The position numbers were made by a program, and so were the translations under genes. Of a stretch of DNA of 64,000 nt, positions 36,117 to 45,077 are shown in pieces. The stretch comes from DASVHS01 sp038244815 (lineage in GTDB: Bacteria > Acidobacteriota > Thermoanaerobaculia > Gp7-AA8): positions 20,456 through 84,455 of the forward strand of contig JBBRTB010000020.1 in NCBI GenBank assembly GCA_038244815.1, in the 5' to 3' direction. Numbering within the stretch: position 1 is the stretch's first letter; every line of letters starts with the position of its first letter. The notes under the pieces are model-generated. The model was given only the letters and a program-made list of their open reading frames with translations. It ran no database searches and was not told the origin of the DNA.

Positions 36117-36542
36117 ATGAATCTCCTTGTCGCCCAACGCGCCCTGCGCAGCCGCTACGACGATTTCCGCATTGCCTTCCGCCGCGAGAACGCCACGGCG
36201 GCCGAGGTGGCGCTCGACGATTTCGAGAGGACGTTCCGCCGCTGGACGGAGGCAGAGGAGGAAGCGCTCATGCCCGCGCTTTTGCGCGCGCAGATTCCGG
36301 GACGCGACGTCAAGCGGGAGCTCCGCCTGGAGTACGTGCAGATCCGCGAGCTGACGCGGTTTCTCCTGCAGCAGATCCGGGAGAAGATCCGGCTCACCGA
36401 TCTCACCGGCTACGTCGAGAATCTCGATCGTCGCCTGAGCGCTCACGAAACGGAGATGCAGCGGGTCTACTATCCGGCCGCGGAGGCGACGCTGACGCCG
36501 GAAGAATGCAGCGTGCTGGAGGGAGCGAAGCCGCCGGATTAG
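36117..36542 (+). CDS. Hemerythrin-like four-helix protein with degenerate metal site
   Basis: All-helical product of 141 residues with a hemerythrin HHE-like plan: WTEAEEEALMPALLRAQ stands where H-x-x-E-E-x-x-L-F-P is usual, and LSAHETEMQRVYYPAAE where the final His-Glu ligands lie. Most of the expected histidines are missing; one is seen in the SAHE segment. It probably does not bind a di-iron centre and may be structural or regulatory. It follows fdhE and may belong to the formate dehydrogenase unit. Confidence 0.6.
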   Translation: MNLLVAQRALRSRYDDFRIAFRRENATAAEVALDDFERTFRRWTEAEEEALMPALLRAQIPGRDVKRELRLEYVQIRELTRFLLQQIREKIRLTDLTGYVENLDRRLSAHETEMQRVYYPAAEATLTPEECSVLEGAKPPD

Positions 36543-37381
36543 CCCAGTTGCTGGAAATCGACGCTTTGCTCGGCTGGCGGAGGATTGAGGCGCGCGTATT
36601 CGGCGGCCAGGTCGGCCTGGCTGAGCCCGATGAAAATGCCTTCGCCACGGTAGTAGCCGGTGTCGATGAGTGTGATCGAGCCGCTCCCCTGCGAGGAGTC
36701 CACGCTGGCGCGCCACGCGGCCTGGATCAACCCGTTCTCACGGGTGTGAATCGTGACGCGCTCGAGCGAGCGGCGCATCGCCGCCGCGCTGGGACGTTCG
36801 GTCGAGCTCTTCCCGCCCGGACCGGGCAGCTCCGGATAGCGTCCACCTTCGGACTCGGCCTCGAGCAGATCGTCGACGTCGCTGTAGCGATAAATCGTGG
36901 GCGCCTGATTGGCGGGCAGTCCGCCCGTGTCCGCCGACGGCCCGTACGTCGAATACACGGGCCGGCCGAGCAGACGGAGGTAGACGGTGAGCTGGGCGCG
37001 ATGATGCGCGGAGTGGGTGAGCCGTCGCAGCAGGATCCAGCCGCGCGTACGCGGCGTGTCGAAGAAGATGGTGCTCTCTTCAAACCACTCCTCCGCTTTC
37101 TCGCGGAGCAGCGCCAGGCGCTGCTGCGATACCGCGGCGTAGTGCCTCAGGAACTCGAGCCGCGACTCCACGGCCGGCAGCGGCGGCATCCCGCTGTCGA
37201 TCGACAGCATGCTCTTCATCCAGTTGTCCTCGCTGACACACTGATGAACCATGTGCTCGTGCGGCGTACGGATGCGCGCAGCGGGGCGGAACTCCAGGTC
37301 GGCATCGACGAACGCGGACCAGACGGACAGAGTCTTCAGCCGCTCCGTCGCGTACGTGTCGGCGAAGAGCTCAAACTTCAT
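36539..37381 (-). CDS. DinB-family protein
   Basis: Product of 280 residues with a DinB-like four-helix bundle over the first 160 residues; metal-ligand histidines are in HEHMVHQCV and RLTHSAHHRAQLTVYLR. The C-terminal 100 residues (NQAPTIYRYSDVDDLLE, ITLIDTGYYRGEG) are an extension not typical of DinB. DinB proteins include thiol transferases; the role here is unknown. ATG 37381 overlaps the fdhD stop by 4 bp, so the two are translated together. Confidence 0.75.
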   Translation of the reverse strand: MKFELFADTYATERLKTLSVWSAFVDADLEFRPAARIRTPHEHMVHQCVSEDNWMKSMLSIDSGMPPLPAVESRLEFLRHYAAVSQQRLALLREKAEEWFEESTIFFDTPRTRGWILLRRLTHSAHHRAQLTVYLRLLGRPVYSTYGPSADTGGLPANQAPTIYRYSDVDDLLEAESEGGRYPELPGPGGKSSTERPSAAAMRRSLERVTIHTRENGLIQAAWRASVDSSQGSGSITLIDTGYYRGEGIFIGLSQADLAAEYARLNPPPAEQSVDFQQLG

Positions 37382-38193
37382 TGCACTTCTCCCGCATAGA
37401 CGTTGAATCGCTCGTTGCGCACGAATCCGAGAAGCGTGACGTGAAACTCGGATGCCAGGTCGATGGCCAGGGTGGAGGGCGCGCCGACCGAGGCCACCAC
37501 CGGAATCCCGGCCACGATGGCTTTCTGCACGATCTCGAAGCTTCCCCGGCTGCTGACCATGAGGATGGTGTCGGAGAGCGGCGTCCGCCGCTCCAGGAAC
37601 AGCGAGCCGATGACCTTGTCCACCGCGTTGTGACGTCCGATGTCTTCGCGCGACCGCACCACTGCTGCGGTGAAGTCGAACAATGCGGCCGCATGGAGGC
37701 CGCCGGTGGCGTGAAAGGCACCCTGGTGCTGCTGCAGAGCTGCCGGGAGCTGGTGAATGAGCGCGGCTGTGACGGGATGACTCCGCCGCGGTGCCGACTG
37801 CGTGGCCACACGCAACGATTCGATCGAAGTCTTGCCGCACACGCCGCAGCTCGAGGTCGTATAGAAGTGGCGATCCAGTTTGCTGGCATCGATTCGTGCT
37901 CCGTGATGCAGCGCCACGCGGATCACATTCGGCGAGGACCAGTGGCGCAGGGACTCGATATCGTCCGCGGAATGGATCAGTCCTTCCGTGAAGAGAAATC
38001 CCGCCGCCAGGTCGGCATCGTCGCCCGGCGTACGCATGGTGACGGAGATGCTCTTCTCCCTGGGCTCGCCGCTGGCGCTCCAGCCCGCGCGGATCTCCAG
38101 CGGCTCCTCGACGACCACCGCGTCCTCTTCTCGCGAACTGTCGCTTCCGGTCACACGGGTGACCTCGACGAGGGTGACACGCGGGTCGGGCAT
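37378..38193 (-). CDS. fdhD: Formate dehydrogenase sulfur-carrier protein FdhD
   Basis: Transfers sulfur from a cysteine desulfurase to the bis-MGD cofactor of formate dehydrogenase. The length of 271 residues is typical. The C-x-x-C motif is in SSCGVCGKTSIESL near residue 115, and GRHNAVDKVIG and SSRGSFEIVQK are family signatures. It is convergent with the fdn-fdhE genes and completes the maturation set. Confidence 0.93.
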   Translation of the reverse strand: MPDPRVTLVEVTRVTGSDSSREEDAVVVEEPLEIRAGWSASGEPREKSISVTMRTPGDDADLAAGFLFTEGLIHSADDIESLRHWSSPNVIRVALHHGARIDASKLDRHFYTTSSCGVCGKTSIESLRVATQSAPRRSHPVTAALIHQLPAALQQHQGAFHATGGLHAAALFDFTAAVVRSREDIGRHNAVDKVIGSLFLERRTPLSDTILMVSSRGSFEIVQKAIVAGIPVVASVGAPSTLAIDLASEFHVTLLGFVRNERFNVYAGEVQ

Positions 38194-38333
38194 GCCGCGA
38201 TTCTACGCGGTTAGAGGCGAGGGACCACAACCACCCGCAGGGCTTTGGCTTGCTCTGTGCTCGCCATTCTTCTCATGGACAGAAAGCCACTCGCGATATT
38301 CTGGGCCTGACATCGAGGCGGAGGAACTGCTGC

Positions 38334-38660
38334 ATGAACGCACGCGCCAAGATCCTGTCCCTTTTGCTCGCCGCGCTGGTTTGCCTGGCAGTCTCGTGCA
38401 AACGCGAGGAGGGCTCGAACCGTGAGAACGCGACGACGACGACCGACGTCGCTCTCACGCAAGCCGGTGCCACCGATACGAGGTATGTCGGCGGCGGAGG
38501 CGACGTGACCACATCGACCGTTCCGACGTCCACGGATACGTCCGGGACGACGGCGACGACCTCGACCGCCGGCACCGCCGATGTCGGCGCCGCCTCGAAA
38601 GCGGCCAAGGCCACGAACGAACCAGGCGCTCACGGCTCGGCACCCGGCAAGAAGCACTAG
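38334..38660 (+). CDS. Small Thr-rich lipoprotein
   Basis: Product of 108 residues with a lipoprotein signal (LLLAALVCLAVSC, lipid Cys near residue 21) and a low-complexity Thr/Ala/Ser/Gly tail ending KKH. No domain is recognised. ATG 38334 follows GGAGG. It may be a spacer or envelope protein; convergent with the next gene. Confidence 0.6.
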   Translation: MNARAKILSLLLAALVCLAVSCKREEGSNRENATTTTDVALTQAGATDTRYVGGGGDVTTSTVPTSTDTSGTTATTSTAGTADVGAASKAAKATNEPGAHGSAPGKKH

Positions 38661-39346
38661 TCGCCGGCGACGAGCGCGTTCATCCTCCACCGGCCGGCGC
38701 TTCGGACGAAGCTGGCCCGATACCCGATCGGGCTTCGCACGAATTCCGAACTCACCCAGCCGGCGCGCCCGTCGGCGGTCTGGACATTCGTCCATCCGGA
38801 AACCGATGAGGTCTGACCGCGCTTCACGATGTCGAACGACAGCATCGCCATCGCCGGCGACGAGGTGTCCGGCCGTTCGTGCAGGGGAACTCCGGCGGCG
38901 ATGATCGCCAGCGACTGGAAGGCGTCCTCCGAATCCGGCCACGCGCTGTACACGTAGGGAGCCCAGAATTGCGGCTGGGAGGCGCGGCGATTGAACGATC
39001 CGCCGAGCGAGAGAACCTGCTCGAGCTCCTTCCAGATGGGCGAGCCAGGATCGTCGAGCTTCCATTGCCGTCGAGAGTCTCTGACTCCGCCGCTTTCCCC
39101 GAACGTCGTCCGGATATTCGGGTCCACCGCCGCGATGAGCGCCGCGGTGTCATGACGCATCACCGCGCCCAGCAGATCGGAGCGGAATCGCACCAGCGAC
39201 GGATCGGACGAAGCCTCATCGACCGGTGCGAGCTTCGGACCTGCTACTGCCGGTGGCTCCGTGACGTGCTGCACGCCACCGCGAACACCAGCAACGACAT
39301 CCGTATGTTCTTCATCTCCCGTTGCTACTCCGATCCTGTCGCACAA
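38657..39346 (-). CDS. Hypothetical protein with C-terminal SH3-like domain
   Basis: Product of up to 229 residues. The C-terminal part resembles a bacterial SH3 fold (SGWTNVQTADGRAGWVSSEFVRSP), and a preceding helical region (LVRFRSDLLGAVMRHDTAALIAAVDP) is of a type seen in envelope or lipoprotein-like proteins of Acidobacteria. The start is unclear: TTG 39346 is the earliest after a stop, and no signal peptide follows it, so the true start may differ. The 108 bp upstream hold nothing supported. Confidence 0.55.
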   Translation of the reverse strand: MCDRIGVATGDEEHTDVVAGVRGGVQHVTEPPAVAGPKLAPVDEASSDPSLVRFRSDLLGAVMRHDTAALIAAVDPNIRTTFGESGGVRDSRRQWKLDDPGSPIWKELEQVLSLGGSFNRRASQPQFWAPYVYSAWPDSEDAFQSLAIIAAGVPLHERPDTSSPAMAMLSFDIVKRGQTSSVSGWTNVQTADGRAGWVSSEFVRSPIGYRASFVRSAGRWRMNALVAGD

Positions 39347-39454
39347 GCAACGCTATCTCATCGCTGCGGCCGCACTGGCTGTCGTAGGCCGGACCAGAAC
39401 GCCCGAGCCGGCGGTGATTGCCACCGCCGGTGCAATCGGGCTCCTCGTTTCGTT

Positions 39455-40234
39455 CTAGACGCCGAGACGCTGTTTCGCAGAGTGGTACGCGGGATCGTCG
39501 ACGATTCCGTTGGTCCGCCCCATCTTGGCGATGCGGTTGGAGATGTCGTTGATGCGGTCCGTCGTGCCGGGATGGTCCTGAAAGAACTTGCCGATGGCGC
39601 TCGTTCCGCCCTGATCGAGCGCGAGCAGCTTCTGGAACATGTCCAGCATGCCGTGCGGGTCGTAACCGCCGCGGTTCATGAGATCGAGTCCCATGTCGTC
39701 GGCCTGCTTCTCATCGGACCGGCTGAATCGAGCCATGGCGCCGCCGGCAGCGATGTTGGCCACGAGTACGGCCAGGGCGTTCGGGTTCTGACCGAGAAGG
39801 ATGCTTCCGATCGCGCCGATGGTCTGCTGCTGCTCGGCCTGCTTGATGACGTGGCGCGCCACGACGTGACTGATCTCGTGGGCCATGACGCCGGCGAGCA
39901 TGTCCACCTTGTCAGCCTGAGCGATCAGGCCGCGGTTCACGTAGACGTGGCCACCCGGAATGGCAAAGGCGTTTACCGACGGGTCGTCGACGACGTAGAA
40001 GTGGAACGGGCGGTTGGCCAGAGGCGTCTGCGCGTGCAGGCGCTCGCCGACGCTCGTGATGTAGGGGTCGGTGCCGACGCGCATCTGCTGCGCGACCTGC
40101 GCGGCCATCTGATCGCCGAGCTGCCACTCCTGATCGAGAGTGACCGAGCTGCCGCTGCCGATGCCGCCGGTTCCGCAGCCGGTCAGGAACACTACGAGGA
40201 CAACGAATGCGTAGTAATGAAAGTAACGCTTCAC
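39455..40234 (-). CDS. M48-family metalloprotease lipoprotein
   Basis: Product of 259 residues with a lipoprotein signal (VLVVFLTGCG, Cys near residue 20) and the zinc-protease motif HEISH near 137, with the third ligand Glu in SDEKQADDMG. It resembles periplasmic BepA/LoiP-type proteases that control outer-membrane protein quality. It lies downstream of the exporter permeases on the same strand. Confidence 0.85.
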   Translation of the reverse strand: MKRYFHYYAFVVLVVFLTGCGTGGIGSGSSVTLDQEWQLGDQMAAQVAQQMRVGTDPYITSVGERLHAQTPLANRPFHFYVVDDPSVNAFAIPGGHVYVNRGLIAQADKVDMLAGVMAHEISHVVARHVIKQAEQQQTIGAIGSILLGQNPNALAVLVANIAAGGAMARFSRSDEKQADDMGLDLMNRGGYDPHGMLDMFQKLLALDQGGTSAIGKFFQDHPGTTDRINDISNRIAKMGRTNGIVDDPAYHSAKQRLGV

Positions 40235-40295
40235 GGTTTATTACCCTCCGGATGAGCCTCAGAGCAACAGGCGTGCACAAAAAAGCGTTGGGCGC

Positions 40296-41573
40296 CTACT
40301 CGTAGCGCAGCGCGTCGATCGGATCGAGCTTGGCCGCTTTCCAGGCCGGATAGATCCCAAAGAAGAGCCCGATTGAGATCGAAACGGCGAGACCGACGAC
40401 AACCGACCACAGCGGTGTCGCCGTCGGTAGCGGCGTGACCTTACGGGCCACCAGAGCGATGAGCAGACCCACGGCCACGCCGATCGCTCCGCCCAGAGCG
40501 GAAAGCGTCATGGCCTCGGTCAGAAACTGCGTGACGATGTCGCGGCGCACCGCGCCGATCGCTTTGCGCACGCCGATCTCACGGGTGCGCTCGGTCACCG
40601 AGACGAGCATGATGTTCATCACCCCGACGCCGCCGACCAGAAGCGCGATCGACGAGATGAAGACCATGGCCAGCGTGATCCCGCCGGTGATCGCGCGGAA
40701 GTTGCCGATGAGCTTGTCGGGCGTGAGCATCCCGAAATCGTTCGGCTTGTTGAAGGGCACTTTGCGGCGCGTCCGCAGGACGGCCGTGCCTTCCTCGATG
40801 ATCTGGTTCACGAGCTCGGGCCGGCGCGGAATCGTGGCGATGTTCACACCCTGATTCTTCTTGATCCATGGAAAGTCGCGGTCGAACGTGGTGAGCGGCA
40901 GGTAGAGATGTGAGTCGACCGACTCGAAGAAGTTCGACGGTCCCTGCCGCTCCATGACGCCGATGACCGTGTATTTGCGGCCGGAGAGCGTGACCTCCTT
41001 GCCGATGGCGTCGACGCGCGGAAAGAGCGTCTCCTGAATCGAATAGCCGATGACCACGACGTTGCCGCTGTGGCGTATGTCGCCTTCGTTGATGAATCGC
41101 CCTTCGCCGATGAAGTGGTGATTGGCGGCCGGATAATCCGGCGTCACGCCTCCCATCGTGTCGGGCGTGGCCTCCTTCGACTTGTAGACGACGTCCGGCG
41201 CACCCGGTCCGCCGTTCGGTCCGCCGCCGGCGAACCAGTAGCGCTCGGCCGACACCGCCGCCATCGACGGGCAGAGCGCCTTGATGGCCAGGGCATCCTC
41301 GTACGTGAGGTTCTTGCGGTTCTGCTGCTGCTGGTTGCCGTTGCCCGGTCCGAACTGCGGATCGAACTTCTGGAACTGTACGAGCGTCGAGCCGAACGAC
41401 TGGAACGCGCCGATGACGTTGTTGTTGAACCCCTGGATGATCGACACCATGGCGATGACCGTCGTCACCCCGATGACGATGCCCAGGACGGTGAGGGAGG
41501 ATCGGAGTTTGTGCGCGGTCAGTGCGCCGCGCGCGAAGCGGATGTTCTCGCGGAGAGCGATCAGGCTATTCAT
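40296..41573 (-). CDS. MacB-like ABC transporter permease
   Basis: Product of 425 residues: one N-terminal transmembrane helix, a large periplasmic MacB_PCD domain, and three C-terminal helices of the FtsX family (MAMVFISSIALLVGGVGVMNIMLVSVTERTREIGVRKAIGA). No nucleotide-binding domain is attached. It overlaps the next upstream permease gene by 8 bp. With the adaptor at 42797-44002 it forms most of a tripartite exporter, but no ATPase gene is present in this cluster. Confidence 0.88.
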   Translation of the reverse strand: MNSLIALRENIRFARGALTAHKLRSSLTVLGIVIGVTTVIAMVSIIQGFNNNVIGAFQSFGSTLVQFQKFDPQFGPGNGNQQQQNRKNLTYEDALAIKALCPSMAAVSAERYWFAGGGPNGGPGAPDVVYKSKEATPDTMGGVTPDYPAANHHFIGEGRFINEGDIRHSGNVVVIGYSIQETLFPRVDAIGKEVTLSGRKYTVIGVMERQGPSNFFESVDSHLYLPLTTFDRDFPWIKKNQGVNIATIPRRPELVNQIIEEGTAVLRTRRKVPFNKPNDFGMLTPDKLIGNFRAITGGITLAMVFISSIALLVGGVGVMNIMLVSVTERTREIGVRKAIGAVRRDIVTQFLTEAMTLSALGGAIGVAVGLLIALVARKVTPLPTATPLWSVVVGLAVSISIGLFFGIYPAWKAAKLDPIDALRYE

Positions 41574-42774
41574 AGCGGAGAGCCTCCACCGGTGCCAGGC
41601 CGGCCGCGCGGCGGGCCGGGAAATATCCCGCGGCCATCCCCGTGAGTACGGCCACGAGCAATCCCATGATCACGAGCTGCGGTGTCACCAGCGTCGGCAG
41701 GAAGAAGGCGTTGATGGCCTGGCTGATGGCCAAACCGAGGAGCACACCGATGAGGCCCCCGCCGAGCGCCAGGAGAATGGACTCGGTTAGAAACTGCATC
41801 TGGATCTTCTTTCGCGTCGCTCCGAGAGCGCGGCGGATGCCGATCTCACGCGTGCGCTCCACGACCGAGACCAGCATGATGTTCATGATCACGATGCCGC
41901 CGACGACCAGCGAGATCCCGGAGATGAGAATCATCAGCGCGAACGCGCCCGAGGTGATGCCCTTCCAGACGTTCTGCAGCGCCTCGGCGGTGACCATCGA
42001 GAACGGATCGACCGCTCGGAAGGCCGTTCGCCGGCGCGCCCGCAGAATCACCCGGACGTCATCCATCGACTTCTCCATTCCCGGCACTCCGCCCGCGGAG
42101 CGGACGAAGAGGTCGATGCTGCGCCGCGTGCCGAACTGCTTGCGGAACGTGGACAGCGGCGTGTACAGAACCGAGTCCTGACTGCGGCCGAGAATTGTGC
42201 CCTGCTTGCGAAGGAGACCGATGACGCGCATGGGCTGGTTGGCGACCAGAATCGTGCGTCCGATCGGGTCGATCTTGCCGAACAGCTCGTCGCGGACATC
42301 CGACCCGATCACCGTTACCACCGCGGCGTGTTGATCCTCGGTGTTTGTGAAGAAACGTCCCGCTTCGAGGTCGAGATTGTTGATGTCGGCGATGTTGGCC
42401 GTGCCGCCCTGGATCTGCACGCCGGCCAGCCGCTTCGATTCGCGCTTGACGCCGCCGCGCGTCTGCAGATGGGCGCCCAGGGCCGCGCAGGTCCGGCAGC
42501 GCTGGCGGACCGCTTCGAAATCGGCCCAGGTGACCGGCTTGCGCTTCAGCGCCTCGAGAAATTCCTCGCGGCTGGTGATGATGCCGAACTGCGTAACGAC
42601 ATAGACGTCGGGATTGAGCTGGAAGAGCTTCTCCGAGACGAAGTTGTTGAGGCCGGCGATGATGGAGACCACCGAGACGACCGTCATCACACCGATGATC
42701 ACGCCAAGGAGCGTCAGAAAGCTGCGCAGCTTGTGGGTGTTGAGAGCGGTGGCGGCGATGCGGATGGTTTCCAT
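41566..42774 (-). CDS. MacB-like ABC transporter permease
   Basis: Product of 402 residues with the same architecture as its neighbour (N-terminal helix, MacB_PCD, FtsX with IMLVSVVERTREIGIRRALGATRK). The two differ enough to suggest a heterodimeric pair. A short CRTC motif in the periplasmic domain (RQRCRTCAALG) is a possible disulfide. It is translationally coupled to the following permease by an 8-bp overlap. Confidence 0.88.
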   Translation of the reverse strand: METIRIAATALNTHKLRSFLTLLGVIIGVMTVVSVVSIIAGLNNFVSEKLFQLNPDVYVVTQFGIITSREEFLEALKRKPVTWADFEAVRQRCRTCAALGAHLQTRGGVKRESKRLAGVQIQGGTANIADINNLDLEAGRFFTNTEDQHAAVVTVIGSDVRDELFGKIDPIGRTILVANQPMRVIGLLRKQGTILGRSQDSVLYTPLSTFRKQFGTRRSIDLFVRSAGGVPGMEKSMDDVRVILRARRRTAFRAVDPFSMVTAEALQNVWKGITSGAFALMILISGISLVVGGIVIMNIMLVSVVERTREIGIRRALGATRKKIQMQFLTESILLALGGGLIGVLLGLAISQAINAFFLPTLVTPQLVIMGLLVAVLTGMAAGYFPARRAAGLAPVEALRYE

Positions 42775-42796
42775 GTCGGTGATTGGAAGCGAGTCT

Positions 42797-44002
42797 TCAG
42801 CTTTTCTTCGGTCCCTTCTGTTCCTTCACCTTCGATCCGTCTTTGATCTCGCGCAGGGCACGGAAGGGACCGGTGACGATCTGCTGGCCGTCCTTCACGC
42901 CGCTGATGATCTCGATGTTGCTGTCGCCGGAGAGACCGGTCGTGACGGGCGCGAACTTCACGCTGCCTCCGTTGCTGACGAAGACCCCCTCTTCATCCTG
43001 CGGCTTGCCCGGCCCGCTGTTCGGTTTCTCGCGGACGACCAGGGCCTGGATCGGAATCGCCAGCGCCTGCTTGCGCGTGCCGGTGACGATGTCGGCGGAG
43101 CAGGAGAATCCGGGTCGGATCCCCGGCGGCGGATCCTCGACCTTCACCTTGACTTCGAAGTTGACGGCCTGCGAGCCGCCGCTCTGTGCGCTTTGTGTGA
43201 TCGGGCTCGAGCCGACCTCCGTGACCAGCCCGGAGAACGTCTTGTTCGGATAGGCGTCGATGGTGATGTTGGCGTGCTGGCCGACCTTGACCGAGGGGAT
43301 GTCGGTCTCGTCGACTTCCATGACCGCTTCGACGGCGCTCATGTCCGCGATCGTCAGGAGCTTCGTGCCGGGATTGTTCATCGTTCCGATCACAGCCACT
43401 TCTCCTTCATGCACCGGAAGGGCGGTGACGATGCCTGCCATGGGCGCGCGCATGGTCGTCTTGAGCAGCGTGTCATTGGCGGCGGTGAGATTGGCGCGGG
43501 CCTGGTCGATACGCCGCTCGATCGCCGCGACCTGCGCGTTCGTTGAATCGAGCGCGGTGTGAGCACGCTCGTAATCGGCCAGTGGAATGATCTTGTCGTT
43601 GTAGTTCTTCTGGGCGCGGTCGTAGGAGCGCTGCGCGTCTATGGCCCCGGCGCGCGCGGCGTCGCGGTCCGAGAAAAGCGCCTGCAGTGAGGCCCGCGCG
43701 CCGAGCGCCGTGGCGGCGAGCTGCTTCTGATCGATCTGCAGCAGGAAGTCGCCCTTCTTCACGTCGTCGCCTTCCCGAACGGCCAGGTTGACGATCTGCC
43801 CCATGACGTTCGCGGAAAGGTCGACTTTCGTCCTGGCGTCGATGTGACCGTTCGACGACACCTTGCTCGTCAGATCGAGGCGCCCGACCTTGCCGAAGGT
43901 CACCGATGTCACATCCTTGTCGCGCCGGCTCAGGCCAAACGTTGCACCGCCGGCGAGAAGAATCGCGGTCGTGCCGATGATGATCTTCAGTTTTGTAGTC
44001 AT
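42797..44002 (-). CDS. Periplasmic adaptor (HlyD/MacA-like)
   Basis: Membrane-fusion protein of 401 residues: N-terminal anchor (LKIIIGTTAILLAGGATFGL), biotinyl-lipoyl-like segments (NLAVREGDDVKKGDFLLQID and APMAGIVTALPVHEGEVA), a helical hairpin between them, and C-terminal beta-domains. ATG 44002 is preferred over an earlier in-frame start, which would add 17 non-homologous residues. First gene of the adaptor-permease-permease set. Confidence 0.87.
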   Translation of the reverse strand: MTTKLKIIIGTTAILLAGGATFGLSRRDKDVTSVTFGKVGRLDLTSKVSSNGHIDARTKVDLSANVMGQIVNLAVREGDDVKKGDFLLQIDQKQLAATALGARASLQALFSDRDAARAGAIDAQRSYDRAQKNYNDKIIPLADYERAHTALDSTNAQVAAIERRIDQARANLTAANDTLLKTTMRAPMAGIVTALPVHEGEVAVIGTMNNPGTKLLTIADMSAVEAVMEVDETDIPSVKVGQHANITIDAYPNKTFSGLVTEVGSSPITQSAQSGGSQAVNFEVKVKVEDPPPGIRPGFSCSADIVTGTRKQALAIPIQALVVREKPNSGPGKPQDEEGVFVSNGGSVKFAPVTTGLSGDSNIEIISGVKDGQQIVTGPFRALREIKDGSKVKEQKGPKKS

Positions 44003-44249
44003 GACGACCCTGTATACGAGGATGCACGCGACTGGTTGCTGGATTCTCAGCATTCCGGGCTCGTCAACGGCGGTTGCAAGCCGGTGACGCTGTCGTCAAC
44101 CGATGTGCCGCGTTGCTGGCGTCCACCATCTGGACGCGCGGCCGGTTTCCGAACTGCCGGCTTGGAGAGCCTGAGCGTCAACTAACTGGCGAATAGAGGC
44201 TTGCGGTCATTCTAGAGCTGGCGCGAATCGAGAAGAAGACTACGGACAG

Positions 44250-44681
44250 ATGAAGGGTCAACTGGCGCGCCTCCTCCTGCTGACTGACGACATCTTCCTC
44301 GCCGAGGCCCTTGGAACGTACACACGTCGGGATCACATCGAGATCGATCGAAGCTCGTCGATCGCGGATGCCCTTCGCGCCATCGACGAAGGGATCGACG
44401 GCATCGTGGTGGACTTGTCGAAACGCGGAATGGCTGGCCAGGCCATCCTCGATCTGGCCACGGTGGCCATGCCACGTCAGGTCCCGATCCTCATTCTCTC
44501 CGCTCAGCCGCGTCGCGACCTGCTGGAATTCGCGAAGATCGTGCAGGCCGTCGACGTCCTCAGCAAGACCGAACCGATGACGGACATCGCCACGCGAATC
44601 CGCTTGTGTGTCCGCACCCCGCTACGAGCTCCCGCAAACAAGCCGCGCAGTCTCGAGGGTCTGGGCTGGGCGCTGGCCTGA
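44250..44681 (+). CDS. Stand-alone receiver-domain protein
   Basis: Product of 143 residues with a CheY-like fold: acidic residues in LLLTDDIFLAEAL, a phospho-acceptor Asp in GIVVDLSKRGMAG, and Lys in DVLSKTEPM. No output domain. The usual D-x-x-M-P after the acceptor is replaced (DLSKRG), so phosphorylation is possible but not certain. No kinase is adjacent. The 247 bp upstream hold no supported gene. Confidence 0.7.
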   Translation: MKGQLARLLLLTDDIFLAEALGTYTRRDHIEIDRSSSIADALRAIDEGIDGIVVDLSKRGMAGQAILDLATVAMPRQVPILILSAQPRRDLLEFAKIVQAVDVLSKTEPMTDIATRIRLCVRTPLRAPANKPRSLEGLGWALA

Positions 44682-44684
44682 CTG

Positions 44685-45077
44685 TCAGCCGGCCGCGCCG
44701 ATCACGAATGAAAGCAGGAGCAGTAGCAGCACCACCGACGTGATCATCACGTAGGCGCGATCGGATTCCGCCGCGAACAAGGCGATCGATGCGGCCACCC
44801 GGACGACCGGCGTGGCGATCAGCACGAGAATCCCCACCATGACCACGGCCTGGCCGCTCCCGTCCCGCATTCCGCTGATCACCGACGACACCGTGGTCCG
44901 ATAGCTGCCATGGGCATCGATCAATTGTCCGAGAGCGGGGCGCGACGAGAAGTAGTCGCGGTGATGGACGAACGTGAGGACGAGACCGATCGTGATGATC
45001 GACACGCTGAGCGCAACTCCGCCGCGCAGGATCCAGCTGATCACGGCCGCGATCGTTCCGGAGCGCTCGTTCGTCAT
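44685..45077 (-). CDS. DUF1634 membrane protein
   Basis: Product of 130 residues with three transmembrane helices (VALSVSIITIGLVLTFVHH, AVVMVGILVLIATPVVRVA, MITSVVLLLLLLSFVIG). DUF1634 genes are regularly found next to TauE/SafE permeases, as here, where it overlaps the stop-start junction of that gene by one base. Probably a partner subunit of the anion exporter. Confidence 0.82.
   Translation of the reverse strand: MTNERSGTIAAVISWILRGGVALSVSIITIGLVLTFVHHRDYFSSRPALGQLIDAHGSYRTTVSSVISGMRDGSGQAVVMVGILVLIATPVVRVAASIALFAAESDRAYVMITSVVLLLLLLSFVIGAAG

Noticed and set aside
39261..39458. 65-residue + strand frame with a hydrophobic end
   Set aside because: It largely overlaps the SH3-like gene on the other strand and lacks a signal or homology.
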